From Citrus sinensis (taxonomy: Eukaryota; Streptophyta; Magnoliopsida; Sapindales; Rutaceae): a stretch of DNA of 64,000 nt. The notes below the pieces were generated by a model. That model made no database searches. It was not told where the DNA came from and was given only the letters and a program-made list of their open reading frames with translations. The position numbers were made by a program, and so were the translations under genes. The stretch lies in NCBI RefSeq assembly GCF_022201045.2, contig NC_068557.1, forward strand, positions 28,993,501 through 29,057,500. Reading direction: 5' to 3'. Below, piece after piece: positions 12,035 through 23,180 of the stretch; the first letter of the stretch is position 1; the number at the start of each line of letters is the position of its first letter.

Positions 12035-12935
12035 ATGGCACAAGCTATGGCGTCAATGGCTGGCTTACGTGGATCCTCCCACTCGCAGGCTGTTCTTGAA
12101 GGTAGCTTCCAGCTCAGTGGCCCAAACCGCTTGAACGCCCCTAGCAACAGCAGAGTTGCTGTGGCTCGCCCTGGTTTCACTGTTAGAGCCCAGCAGGCAT
12201 CAAACGAGCCTGAAACTAGCCGCCGTGCTATGCTTGGTCTTGTTGCTGCAGGTGTGGCCTCAGGTTCCTTTGTTCAAGCTGTACTTGCTGATGCCACTCC
12301 CATCAAAGTTGGTCCTCCTCCCCCACCCTCTGGCGGATTGCGTAAGCTTTACCAAATATATGCCAGTCTTTATTAGTCCTTGATATTCAAAATGTTTCTT
12401 TATGAAATTTGGAAATCTTGATGTTGGCATGCAGCTGGAACGTTGAACTCTGATGAGCCAAGAGACCTGGATCTGCCACTGAAGGAGAGGTTCTTCATCC
12501 AACCACTTAGTCCAGCCCAGGCAGCAGAGAGAGCAAAGGCGTCAGCAAAGGATATTCTTAATGTCAAGGAATTAATAGACAAGAAGGCCTGGCCCTATGT
12601 TCAGAATGATCTCCGTCTCAGGGCCTCATACCTTCGCTATGACCTCAACACTATCATTTCTGCTAAGCCCAAAGATGAGAAACAATCCCTCAAGAACCTC
12701 ACTGGAAAGCTCTTCCAGACCATCGGCAATGTGAGTTTTTTTTCCTTCTGAAGTTGATTGCTTGTTAATTTATAATTAGTAATCTTAATGTGAATATTTT
12801 GGATTTTTTTTTTTGTTCTTTTTGTTTGTCTGCCAGCTTGACCATGCGGCAAAGATTAAGAGCACTCCTGAAGCAGAGAAATACTATGCGGAGACTGTAT
12901 CTACCCTGAACGATGTTCTCTCCAAGGTTGGCTAA
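12035..12935 (+). CDS. PSBQ: PsbQ, oxygen-evolving enhancer protein 3 of photosystem II
   Basis: This is an extrinsic lumenal subunit that stabilises the water-oxidising complex of photosystem II and its calcium and chloride requirement. Three exons, 12035-12341, 12435-12730 and 12837-12935, total 702 nt and encode 233 residues. Residues 1 to about 60 look like a chloroplast transit peptide. Twin arginines at R63-R64 and the hydrophobic stretch [20 protein letters not shown] form a Tat-type lumenal signal, with cleavage expected after A85. The mature protein (about 148 residues) begins [16 protein letters not shown] and contains the family blocks [20 protein letters not shown] and [17 protein letters not shown]. 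Length and exon layout fit higher-plant PsbQ. The promoter carries light-response boxes. Confidence 0.97.
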
Positions 12936-14164
12936 GCAGAATTAATATAATCTGATGTAAACTATATTTTTCATTTTGTGAGGCAACAACTTCTGTGAAT
13001 TTTATTGCAAGCTGGCGTTCCGCTCAAAGTATCGAGAATAATTTGTCCAGGGTGAAATGTCTATAATTTTAACTGCTAAGAAACTGGCAGGCAGGCCCTC
13101 AAATATGGAGCATCAATCTTGTAGTGTTGTTGTGCATAAATTTTTGGTGACATAATAAAGTGCAAGCGAAGCTCAATGGAGCAATCCATACTATTTCGAG
13201 CAGAGATGCAATCCAAAAACAGAAACCAAAAAAAAAAAAGAAAAGTAAAACAACACTCGAACGATATAGTCACAGCAGAAGACAATAAAAACTAAATAGC
13301 ATTTCAATTGAAATAAAGAAAAGTATAGAACGAAAGATAAACAACAAGAATAAGAGAAGATGACTAATGTGCGACCCTGTTTCAACTTTACACTTTCCTT
13401 TGTGGTTGTATCTTCTCTCTGTTAGCATCCCTTCAAACGTTACTAGGCTAGGCAATAGCTTATGCATCTCCGAAGTAGCAAACCTCATATTCGATATTCT
13501 TCTCAACAGAACATTATAGGTAAACATTTTTCCTATTATTTGATGAATTATAGAATAACTTCGCTTGTTCTAAGGTTGTGGGAACAGGAATAGCATTCTT
13601 TAAATCTTGATTTTCTCTCAGAAATGTCAAAGGACCAATGAGGCAATAACCTTCTTTTTTTTTTTTTTTGGCCCCCAATCCACTCGAGCTTTTTTTGGGG
13701 TCTTCTAATACAGGGGCATGCAGCTTCTCTTCCACTATATCAGCATTTTTGTTCAAGAAAGAGAAATCAAGTATTACGCAAGAAACACTCACTCCCAATA
13801 TCATCATATCAAGACTCTATATAACAAAGTAGCCATTGGATCCTTTAATGTCATTTTTTTCATAAAATATAATAAAGAGCCTCCAGAGTTCTTCTAAAGG
13901 ATGAAGACTTCTTCTGCTCACGGATTTACCCAGAAAGATACGAAAAACTCGAGTTTAAAGAGAATTATTATTAGCAATGCCAGTAAGAGTAGAGCACTGA
14001 TCAGAGCATGTATGGATCGGGGTGACCCGGTTTAAGGATACGTTTTGTAAAGCATACAGCAGCTTTTCTAAGTAAACCTTTTACCAAAGAAAAAGTTTTT
14101 GAGTGACGCTGTTGGTACCCCTCTATATCTCTTATGAAACCCCATTGTTTTGTATTTATAAATT
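12936..14164. other. Region downstream of PsbQ without a recognised gene
   Basis: This holds the PsbQ 3' UTR. Some minus-strand open frames of up to 97 codons exist around 13270-13807, but they have no recognisable domain and one contains a lysine run from a T homopolymer. I do not call a gene. Confidence 0.45.
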
Positions 14165-14179
14165 TATTTTGTATACTTT

Positions 14180-14398
14180 TTTTTTTTTTATATTAATCAC
14201 GAGGTATCCTGGGGAGGGCCCCAACTGTGGGAGGCACCTTTAAGCCCGTACCACAACCCAGACTAGAAGTCCCCACTCGAACCGGGAGGCACATGTTCTC
14301 CCAACAAAGACGACTTCCCTGCGACTCGAACTGGAGAGCAAACCCAGTCAAGCCACTTAAGGGGACTCCATTGCCAGTGGAGCCAACACTTTGTTGGT
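14180..14398 (-). mobile_element. tRNA-derived SINE (family 2), copy 1
   Basis: Read on the minus strand it begins near CCAACAAAGTGTTGGCTCCA, has the pol III B-box-like GTTCGAGTCGCAGGG, and ends in a poly(A) tail (the T run at about 14177-14189 on the plus strand). A 15-bp target duplication, TATTTTGTATACTTT, flanks it at 14165-14179 and 14399-14413. The same family occurs at 35761-35985 in the opposite orientation. Confidence 0.85.
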
Positions 14399-14413
14399 TA
14401 TTTTGTATACTTT

Positions 14414-15047
14414 AAATTGTATTAAACATTAAAGTTACCTAATTAAACACACCTACCTTGTTTTCTTAGTCTTTTTCTCCATTATAAGCCCTTTAAATCT
14501 ATAAATTTTAAAAAAACAATGAATTTTCATAGAATAAGAATTTGATCTAAATATAAACTAAGTTTTTGTAGGGAAGATAATTTGATGAAGTTTGTTTACT
14601 TAGGCCAATTTTTTTTTTTTTTTTTTGGGATATGCATATACTTCTCTTTATATATATAGATATACATTCAAGTTATTACATACTAAGAAAAACTAAGAGA
14701 GATGGCAATAAAAATAAAAAAATTCATGAATGCTATATCGAGAAAGAAATTGAAAATGCAACAAATAAGGGTTATTTTAGGAATTAAAAATGATATATAT
14801 AGAAAAGGGGTTTGAAGAGAATGTTAGAGGTGTGCCACTAGTCCCACTCAAAAGTTTTTTGATTGTAAATTATATAGATTTTACTAAAGATGGTTTAATT
14901 ACCCCAATAATTAAATATTTTAATTTTATATGATAACAATGAAAAAAAATATATATAAAAATGAATAAGAGTATTTTAGACCATTTGACCTTTTTAAAAT
15001 TTAATAGATATTTTTATTTTAAGATAATAGTTTGATTAGTTTGACTC
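14414..15047. other. A+T-rich spacer
   Basis: No gene or clear repeat was seen. It contains a long T run at about 14609-14626. Confidence 0.4.
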
Positions 15048-15938
15048 TTAAGGTACGTTTGACACACTATATTGTATTATACTGTATTGCACTATTTTAA
15101 TGTTGTTGTATTATATTATGTTGTATTGCATGATCACTGTATTATATCAATATTATACAATGTTTGGTATTGCACTGTACTATATTAATTTTTAATTAGA
15201 CTATATTTGGTGTTGCATTGCATTATATTAATTTTTGTGATTAATTAAATTAAATAATTAGAAAATAATATTTATTAATACTTAAAAAATACTAAATATA
15301 GAAATCTTAAATTTTAGAAATTTAACAATTTTTTGGTAGATGTTAAAAATTAATGATTAAATTTCTAAAATTTGTATTATAATTACAATAAAATAAAATT
15401 TATAAAAGTTAATATTATATGTAAATAATAATTTTATATTATAATTGTTAATATAAATTAATAAATTTATAATTTATTATCCAATAATGTTATATTATAT
15501 TTTAATTTATAATATAATATTTTATTTTATTTTTGAATGTATTAATAAATTTATAATTTAATATAACTAATAATAAATATTTAAAATTAAATAATATTAA
15601 TTTAAAATTAATATTACTGTAAATAATAATATAATAATATAATGTTATTTTTATATGAATCATTAATATATAAATATAATATTATTATAATAGAATATAG
15701 TATTATTAAATAAAATAATATTATCATATAATTTATTTTTATAATATTTTAATAAAATAAATTTGCCTCAATTGAGGCAAAAGCTCCCGCATTTACACAA
15801 ATCCGAGGTTCCCTCATTGTGATGCATTATAATGCACCACAATGAGGTCTCAAATTTTGCCAAACATTCCCTTGGTAATAAACTAATGTGAATAGTTTTA
15901 TAATACCACATAATCTTAGGTTCCAAACACACCCTATA
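15048..15938. mobile_element. A+T-rich terminal-inverted-repeat element (MITE-like)
   Basis: The left end AAGGTACGTTTGACACAC is similar to the reverse complement of the right end (AGGGTGTGTTTGGAACCTA). The core is almost pure A+T with ATTGTATTA-like repeats. Near the right end is a perfect 20-bp palindrome TTTGCCTCAATTGAGGCAAA (15762-15781). No open frame is present and the target duplication was not resolved. Confidence 0.55.
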
Positions 15939-17093
15939 AGAAAACAATGAAACTAAATATTACAATGAAATTAAAAAAAAAGGATAAAAAACAATGAAAT
16001 TAAATATTACCTTCTAACCATGAACTGAACTCTTAGTAGCTATTATAACAGGAGATTTTAAATTTCAAGAAACAACAATAGGTAGCTAAAAATTTAAATA
16101 CTTTGGAAACAAAGTTTCAATTAATTTGATTGCCGACATTAAAAAAAAAAAAAGTTTGTATGCACAAAGAAGAGAATTCATGGGAAATGGAGTCACAACA
16201 ACGAATTTCAAGTTTTCAACCATAACAGAATTTGTAATCTGCTGTGCGACATTCGGATATATTAAAAAGTGAAGATTAAAAATATCAATGTAATCTTTGT
16301 ATTAAACAAAAGAAAATTAGGAGGAATTTAGTAATAGTATAGTTTTTAAAATGATTGATGATATCTGTGTTATAAAAATAATTAATTGTGGAGAGAGCTG
16401 ATTAAATGTTTGATAAAATTTATTTTTAAAAGTACAATAAGTTTAAAAACAATCATATGTCTTTGATAAATTTCACTTTTAAGATATTGTAAGAATGTAA
16501 ATAACTTAAATAAACATAATGTTCAATAAAATTTATTTACACATATATATATATATAATTATGTGTATATAATAATATTTTTATGTGTATATATAATAAA
16601 TAAAAATTAAATAAATATTTTTATTTTATTAATTGCATGTATATTTTATGGTTTTATTTCTTATTAAATAAGAATAATTTTAGATTTTCATAATATATGT
16701 TAGTATGTATATAAAAATATATTAAGTATAAAATTAAATTTAAAAATAATATTTAAAAAATTATTAAATATCAAAATTAACTTATATTTTTTTAAATTTA
16801 TTTTTAAGTCTCTAGAGCACAATCCTACACGGCCTTACTAGGGTAAAGAATGGGCCAAGCGCAAGTAGGGGGGCTTAGGCTGTCGTCCGAATTTCCCAAG
16901 GAAATCAAATCAGAAAGTATTAAAATCCAACGGTGACTAATTGCCTTGCCTTACGGCTTGGATCTACACAGACAATAGATTTAGAACAAACGTACACACT
17001 GTTTTCAATTTGTTTTATAATTTATAAGCCTCTCCGCAAACCCTAGTCCTCGTGCTGTAACAACACTCATATACTATCAGTCTTTGTCTTTCT
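15939..17093. other. Spacer and promoter region of the GeBP-like gene
   Basis: A+T-rich with TATATA-type simple sequence at about 16543-16600. The last 200 bp should contain the promoter and 5' UTR of the downstream gene. No other gene was seen. Confidence 0.4.
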
Positions 17094-18275
17094 ATGGCAC
17101 CGAAGAAGCCGAATCCGATGGAAGAACCTCCAGCTGCTTCTTCATCAGAAGAAGTGGAAGAAGACGACGACTCTTCGGGGTCAGAAGAAGTGTCGTCATC
17201 TGATGGCGATGGAGAAGAGGACGCTCAAGAGCCGGCAAAGACACAATCTCCTCCACCGCAAAAATCCCATAAGCAGTCGGCTGTTAAAAAGCCTGAAGCT
17301 ACCCCAGCAACTCCTCAGACCAAGTCCCTCAGCTCCGGAGAATCTGAGTCGGAATCTGAATCCGAGTCCGAACCCGATGCTACTCCGAAGCCGATAGCCA
17401 CCAAGCCTATGGAAGAAACTCCAAAAGTAACAAAACCCAGGTCTAAACCATTGTCGTCGAAACGCCCGAATGAGACCGAGGAGTCTGCAAAAGATTCGAA
17501 ACGAGCTAAAAAGAAGAGTCCGGAGGCGGATCCGGACGAGGAGGAACAGAAAAAGCCTGGAGAGGATACAAAGAAGCAGCTTTTCCAAAGGCTGTGGAGT
17601 GAGGATGATGAAATTGTCGTGCTAAAGGGAATGACTGATTATTCGACAAAAAAGGGTCTTGATCCGAATCAAGATATGCAAGGTTTCTATGATTATATCA
17701 AGAATTCGCTTCACGTGGATGTTAGTAAAGCTCAATTGGTGGACAAGATTAGGAGATTGAAGAAAAAGTTTGAGAACAATCTTGGAAAAGGTAAAAAGAA
17801 AGGAGAAGATCGTACTTTTTCGAAGCCACACGAGCAGAAAGCCTATGATTTGTCTAAAAAGTTTTGGGGAGGTGAAAGTACTGGTGGAGTCATTGAATCA
17901 GCTGCTAAGTCTAATGGGAAACCAAAGAAGAATCAGAACCAAAAAGGGAATAGTAAGTCATTGGCGGCTTTGAAAGCAGAGTTGACTGACGGGGCAGAAG
18001 GAGATAAGATGGAAGTTGATAATGATAAAGGGAATGCTGTCAACAAGACTGTGAATTTGAAGGACAAAGACAAGGTTTTGTTTGATAAGAGTCTTGGTGT
18101 GGCTGGTTTGGAGGAGTTTGTGCTCCATGATGGATTGGACATGATTGAAGGAGCCAAAAAGGCCGAGTTGGAGGAAAGGTGGAAGGAATTGCAGGTTGCT
18201 CAGTTGGAGTTGTTCCTGCAGCGGAATGAGTTGATAAAGGAGCAGGCAAAGTTGATTTTGGAAGCCATGAAGTAA
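17094..18275 (+). CDS. GeBP/STOREKEEPER-type transcription factor
   Basis: This 393-residue protein from a single exon belongs to the plant-specific GLABROUS1-enhancer-binding/STOREKEEPER family (DUF573), nuclear proteins linked to leaf development and cytokinin response. The first 160 residues are low-complexity: acidic serine clusters, a repeated SESESESE stretch and proline/lysine-rich tracts with basic nuclear-localisation-like runs. The conserved domain spans about residues 163-260, from LFQRLWSEDDEIVVLKGM through LVDKIRRLKKKFENN to DLSKKFWG. The C-terminus (about 345-393) is an amphipathic leucine-rich helix typical of GeBP dimerisation. The ATG is the first in the frame and follows a pyrimidine-rich leader. 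Intronless structure is usual for the family. The exact orthologue cannot be named by eye. Confidence 0.93.
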   Translation: MAPKKPNPMEEPPAASSSEEVEEDDDSSGSEEVSSSDGDGEEDAQEPAKTQSPPPQKSHKQSAVKKPEATPATPQTKSLSSGESESESESESEPDATPKPIATKPMEETPKVTKPRSKPLSSKRPNETEESAKDSKRAKKKSPEADPDEEEQKKPGEDTKKQLFQRLWSEDDEIVVLKGMTDYSTKKGLDPNQDMQGFYDYIKNSLHVDVSKAQLVDKIRRLKKKFENNLGKGKKKGEDRTFSKPHEQKAYDLSKKFWGGESTGGVIESAAKSNGKPKKNQNQKGNSKSLAALKAELTDGAEGDKMEVDNDKGNAVNKTVNLKDKDKVLFDKSLGVAGLEEFVLHDGLDMIEGAKKAELEERWKELQVAQLELFLQRNELIKEQAKLILEAMK

Positions 18276-20160
18276 TTAAGCTGCTGGTTCTATTTAGGTA
18301 TAAGTTATGGTTCTTGCAGTTGTTGTTTTGAGAATAACAAACATATTAACCGTTTGTTGATTGTGGAATTTTCTGGTATAGGTGGCTATATCATTGTCTT
18401 GGATGGATTGTAGTTTAATCTTCCCATGGCCAGATAAATATATTTGATGTTTGTGATGTGCTCATTTTGGTTTAATTATCCGGCAGGGACCTCTAAATTG
18501 TTGTTTCTTAATGTTTTGTCCTGTTCCTAGTGAATACTATTATATTACTGCTTAATTTGTAGATATGGTTATCACTTTTCATCTTTGCTTTGTTGATGGT
18601 AAATTCTGAATATTGCTGGAATATGGAGGTGGAGACCATGCGTTGATGTCTTGATGAGTTGATCCATCTTTAGGCTGTTTGTTCCATTCATGTTAAGCAT
18701 ATATAATTGTGTCTTTCTTGTTAAATAGGGATTCAAATAAAGTCTAAACCAGTTTCATTGTACTATAATAGCGTATTGCTTTTGGGCATGGTCTCTGAAG
18801 TTAATGTTGGATATTTTATTTTTGCATCAATTTTGTTTGAGATAGGTGAGGTTTGGAATTAAATGAATAGGTAAATGTAGAAAACTGGCTTTTACAGCCT
18901 TTCTCTGTGACAGCAACCTCGCTTCTCATCTTCAGTTGTCACATGTCCTGAATGTGTTGTCATTTTTTCTGAAACACTGCCCGTAAGCTGTAACTGAGGA
19001 GTACTACCATGCATTTGAGTGCTTTATTTGGAAACTAATTAGCTCATAAGATAACAAAAAAGATTACTTATTAAAATATATTGTAGTTAATTTTTGGTTA
19101 TGGAAAATCAGTTTTCATTATACATGGACATCTTCTGATTCCTTCTTTAAAGATTAAACTATTGCATTTCGGGAGGCAGTTGTTGATCTGTTTTGGAAGG
19201 ATATGGGGAGTGTGGGGATTGTTGCACGGAAGTTTTTCTTTCAACTCTCAGTTGCCTTCCTAGTTGTAGGTTTTAGATATTGTGCACGGAGACTTGTCAA
19301 CCATGGATTTGGAAGAGGGCAGTTTAGGTGCCATATTGAAGATAACAGAATAGTTTATTCATTTTTGTACCGGAGAGATTTAGATATATGAGACTTTTGT
19401 TCCTGTAAACCAAATTTCACCGTATGAGTCTAGGATTGCTTGGTTTTCTAAGGGAACTTGTGATGGACAGTGGTGTTCCCATTCACATAATTGATACCAC
19501 TGGTGGTTTCGGAAAAGATAGGAAGTTACTCTTAATCTGAATGGAGGTATCTGACACTGGCTTCTGTTGGTTTAGTATTGGGTTCCGACACTGGCTGGAT
19601 TGTCAAGAGATCTTTTGTAGGAGTCAAGAGGAGGATTCGTCTTGGGAAACCTCTGATGAGTGGAGATCTTGTTGACATTTTATCAAATGAAGTATTCACC
19701 TTAAGAACTTTGTATTGTTATATACTTTGCATCGTCAGTGAAATTATGTGGAATGCTGCTGTTTTTGCGCTTGAAACATCCTCTTATTGATTACTTAAAA
19801 CCATTTGCACTCTTTGTAATTTGTGTACAGCAAATAGGGATATTGCTTTACAGAAGTTATAAGATCTGTCTTCAGTTCTGATGATTGCTGAATGGCTTGA
19901 AACTTCCTTTTTGTTTGGACTGTTGTCTTTGCTACTTGGTAATTGGATGTAATCTGAACTCTGAAGAATAAGTTAGATTTCATTACGTACAAATCCTGTT
20001 GTTTGCTGATAGTCTTGAATTTCATAAATGAAGACTTAAAACAGTTTGGTTTCAATTAAACACGGGGAAGTAGTGTAATGTTGATAAATTTGAAATATCA
20101 ACATTCTTAGCTTTGACCGAGGGTGGTCTGACATTAGAACTGCAGCACTACAGCTTACAA
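18276..20160. other. Gene-free region downstream of the GeBP-like gene
   Basis: It is relatively less A+T-rich than the transposon islands. Short open frames (60-86 codons, around 19203, 19578 and 19795) have no recognisable domain. The 3' UTR of the upstream gene lies at its start. Confidence 0.4.
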
Positions 20161-21029
20161 GGTAGCGTTTACTTTTTGGATTGAATTGGGAATCCAGAGG
20201 AGTGAGAATCCTATGATTGGGAGTGTGGAGTGGGAGTGGGAGTAGGTTGTTTACTTACACTGGAATGGAAGCATGGAATAGAGATCAGAATCCAATTTAT
20301 GTGTTTACTTTGTCTTGGATTGGGAGTAAATTGTTTTAAATTATAATTTTATTCTTATTTAAAGAATTATAATTTTTAATTACAAAACTAATAAAAAATA
20401 TATTTAATGAATAATATTTATTTTATTATATTTGTAAATTTATTATAATTATTAATATTCTTAATTATGAACAATAAATTATTAATTGTAATTTTAATAT
20501 AAAATGAAATGTTATTTTATTTTATTTAATATAATTATATTAAATTTATTATTATATAAAATAATAATATAATATTATTTAGTACAAAATTAATATTTTC
20601 TTAGAATAAAGTATTTATTATTATTATTAAATAAATATAGTACTATTATTTTTAAAATAAATATAATAATATTATATTTATTAATTATCTATTATTATAA
20701 TAATATAATTTTAAAATAATTTTAACTTAGAATCAATGTAAATTATTATTTAGTTAAATATAATATTATTATTTAAATAAATATAATATTATTTATTTTA
20801 TTTTATTAATTATAAAACATAAAATTAAAAAAAGGGTAGAAATGGGAGAGGTGGGAGTGGATTCCCATTTCCCACTCCCACCTCCCCCAATGGGAGTCCC
20901 ACTCCCCACTCTAAAAATGGGTGAGACCCACGGAGTGAGACTCCTAATCCCTCCCCATTTTAAGTAAGTAAACGCTGAAGTGGGAGGAATCCACACTCCT
21001 CACTCCCATTCCAACAAGTAAACACAACA
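20161..21029. mobile_element. 869-bp non-autonomous inverted-repeat element, copy 2
   Basis: This is the same family as 8560-9385 but inverted. It starts GGTAGCGTTTACTTTTTGG, and its right end reads TTCCAACAAGTAAACACAAC, so the termini share the reverse-complementary GTTTACTT(G/T)TTGG. Sub-terminal G/T-rich GGGAGTGTGGAGTGGGAG faces CCACACTCCTCACTCCCA at the other side. The core is A+T-rich with no open frame. A 3-4 bp direct repeat (CAA/ACAA) flanks it. Confidence 0.75.
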
Positions 21030-21315
21030 CAAATTGTTTGGCAATTGTCCTTATATTATTTAGTCGTTATGATGAGCGAGGGTAATGAAGAGTGAGTGTT
21101 CTTAAAAGGCGAGTTGTATATTCACAAAGACTCTAAACTTGTGAATTGTGATGATCAATAATAAATACATTTGGTGTTGGAATCAATTTAACGTCAACAA
21201 ATTCAGCAACTTTTAACTTATTGATCATACTACAAATTTTAAATGAAACAATCATCCTTCTATGTTTTGGGAAAAATAACAAGAAAGTTTGAAAGCAAGA
21301 AGAATGCAAATGTAC

Positions 21316-21999
21316 TTAAGCGTGGCCACCATGTCCAGCCAATTTTTCTTCCCGAGCCGAGGCTGTAGCGGATACATAATAAGCAACTGTGAACAATCCA
21401 TGGATAAAGCAAATAATGCCGCCTACGGAGAAGAAACGATGGTGAGCTATCCCGCATGATTTTCTTGATTTTGAATTTGCCATTGTTCCTATGATTAGCA
21501 ACGAGAACCCAACCGCTAGTGTGATCCTGTTATTTAACAACAATTGATATAATAAATTTTGGGGTAAATTTTTCTTAGAAGTGATGATGAAATTATCAGA
21601 GGATGAGACCACATACCAAGCGAAGATGAGAGAAAACACAGCTAGTTGCCTGTTGGCAGAAGCTTTTGCCATATCCTCTCTAGACCAGAAGCAAACGCAC
21701 CCACCAAGCAAATTAGCAATAACATGGGCAAGAGCCAGAAGCACAGCAGCAGCCAACCCTAGATTGAAAGCTTTGTGACTGGGTTCTCTGCACTCGAAAA
21801 TCCATAGCCTCAAATGTTTCACCTGTTGACGGAACAACTCAGGGTTATTATTATCAAAATGCTGAAACAATAATTTCAACTTAAAATTGCTTAAACATGC
21901 CTTGTTCTGAGCTACTTCAGCTTCAATGCCAAGTATGCCAGCAGTAATGTCAAGAGCCATGATCAAGAGACAGATCAAAAACCCAATGTTTTTCGGCAT
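21316..21999 (-). CDS. DUF1218 four-helix membrane protein
   Basis: This is a small plant membrane protein of the DUF1218 family, whose members include VCC/DEAL proteins of vein and leaf-margin development. Three exons, 21999-21901, 21822-21617 and 21526-21316, give 171 residues, the usual family length. Helix 1 (about residues 5-24) looks like a signal anchor. It is followed by the conserved AEVAQN, then HLRLWIFECREPS, and helices at about 54-78, 93-119 and 133-156 with GTMANSKSR between the third and fourth. Intron 1 begins with GC rather than GT (AACAAG then GCATGT) and is 78 nt. Intron 2 is GT-AG and 90 nt. Both are multiples of three without stops, so an unspliced frame also reads through, and it extends upstream to 22170. 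I chose the ATG at 21999 because family homology starts there. The biochemical role is not established. Confidence 0.85.
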   Translation of the reverse strand: MPKNIGFLICLLIMALDITAGILGIEAEVAQNKACLSNFKLKLLFQHFDNNNPELFRQQVKHLRLWIFECREPSHKAFNLGLAAAVLLALAHVIANLLGGCVCFWSREDMAKASANRQLAVFSLIFAWYVVSSSDNFIITSKKNLPQNLLYQLLLNNRITLAVGFSLLIIGTMANSKSRKSCGIAHHRFFSVGGIICFIHGLFTVAYYVSATASAREEKLAGHGGHA

Positions 22000-23046
22000 T
22001 GTTGCGGTAAGCAAAGACCCTGTGGAGGCTATTCTGAAGGGGGAAATGGCAGGAGAAATCTTATAGCTAGGGAAATTTTTTGTTTCCCTCTTGGTTAGAT
22101 AAGCTTTACGAGTTATTGTTGAAGAGGAGAATACGAATAAAGTAGGAACAGGTATGAAAATTAATAACAAATGTGTGAGAGATTAGCTGTGAGTTACAGA
22201 GTAAAAGCTTCTTTTGTCTTCATATTTTTCTTTATTCCTCTTCTTTTTTCCCCGTAACTCTTCTTTTCAAATTCTGATTCCTTACATGGGTGACAAGGAA
22301 AGTAGAGTATCACCAAGAGGTTGAGTAATATACGGTGTAAAATTGATGAATTGTTCAATGCTTAAGGCGATCATAGCTGTGTTCCCAGCTTCCAATGGTT
22401 TATGGAGGCTTCAATGATACATGAAATCTTTGCTTTCTGTTACCCTTGGTTATAATCTACATCTACATATATTATAATATGAAGTTTACTGGAAGTAAGA
22501 TTTATCATATGTTTGTAGTGCAATTAAAAAATCTATCGAGGCGAATTCGGAAATCTAATCCTAGAAATATTTGAAAAGATATTTTCTGAGTTTATGACCT
22601 CAACTTTTGTTGAGAGAACAAGCCCATCATTAAGCCAAGCTTCAATAGCATCTTACGATTTTGTTTATTTTTTAATAAAGTTAGTAGAAGTTTGGGTGGG
22701 AGTTACTTTAATGTTACATAATGAAAGAATAAAACAGTTCTGGTTTCACATGTAACCTGTAAGCAATCTTTTTCAGGAAGCAGAAATATGCTAATTTGCT
22801 AAGATAGATCATTTCCGTACAGAAATACTGAAATAGAATCCGTCCAGCCGTTTCGTTCATTACATTTTGGGCCCCGCCTTTGATTGGACGGTACGGTCCA
22901 ATTTCGGAAAGGCTTGGCCCAAATTGTATTTTGAGCACAAAATTTTGGGCCCATCGAACAAAGCGGTGATTGAATTAAAACACAAACGGAAAATAGAGAT
23001 GACGCGGGGACACGGGAAAATACAGGAAATAGAAAAACATTTTATT
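22000..23046. other. Divergent intergenic region between the DUF1218 gene and HSA32
   Basis: The two genes are transcribed away from each other, so both promoters lie here. The open frame of the DUF1218 gene runs on to 22170 but is judged to be leader sequence. No other gene was recognised. Confidence 0.45.
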
Positions 23047-23054
23047 TTCTAGAA
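23047..23054 (+). promoter_or_regulatory. Heat-shock-element core upstream of HSA32
   Basis: TTCTAGAA is the perfect head-to-head pair of nGAAn units bound by heat-shock factors. It lies 127 bp upstream of the HSA32 ATG. Further GAA units surround it (GGAAATAGAAAAAC just upstream, CCAGAAAAC downstream), though not all in 5-bp phase. It may lie close to or within the transcribed leader. Confidence 0.45.
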
Positions 23055-23180
23055 GGAGCTCAAGACATCTCCAGAAAACTAGCCATTTCTTGATTAAAAA
23101 AAAAAAAAAAAAAAAAGTAAGATAAAATCGAAGAGAAAGATTGAGCAAAAGAGAAACAGAAAGGAAATCAAACGGGATCA

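Noticed and set aside
13270-13807. Two overlapping minus-strand open frames (85 and 97 codons) downstream of PsbQ
   Set aside because: No domain was recognised, a lysine run comes from a homopolymer, and there is no supporting exon structure.
17196-17588. 130-codon frame antisense to the GeBP-like gene
   Set aside because: It is the mirror of a low-complexity SESES/proline region in a well-supported gene.
22000-22170. 57 extra N-terminal codons on the DUF1218 frame
   Set aside because: Family homology and the signal-like helix start at the ATG at 21999. The upstream part looks like leader.
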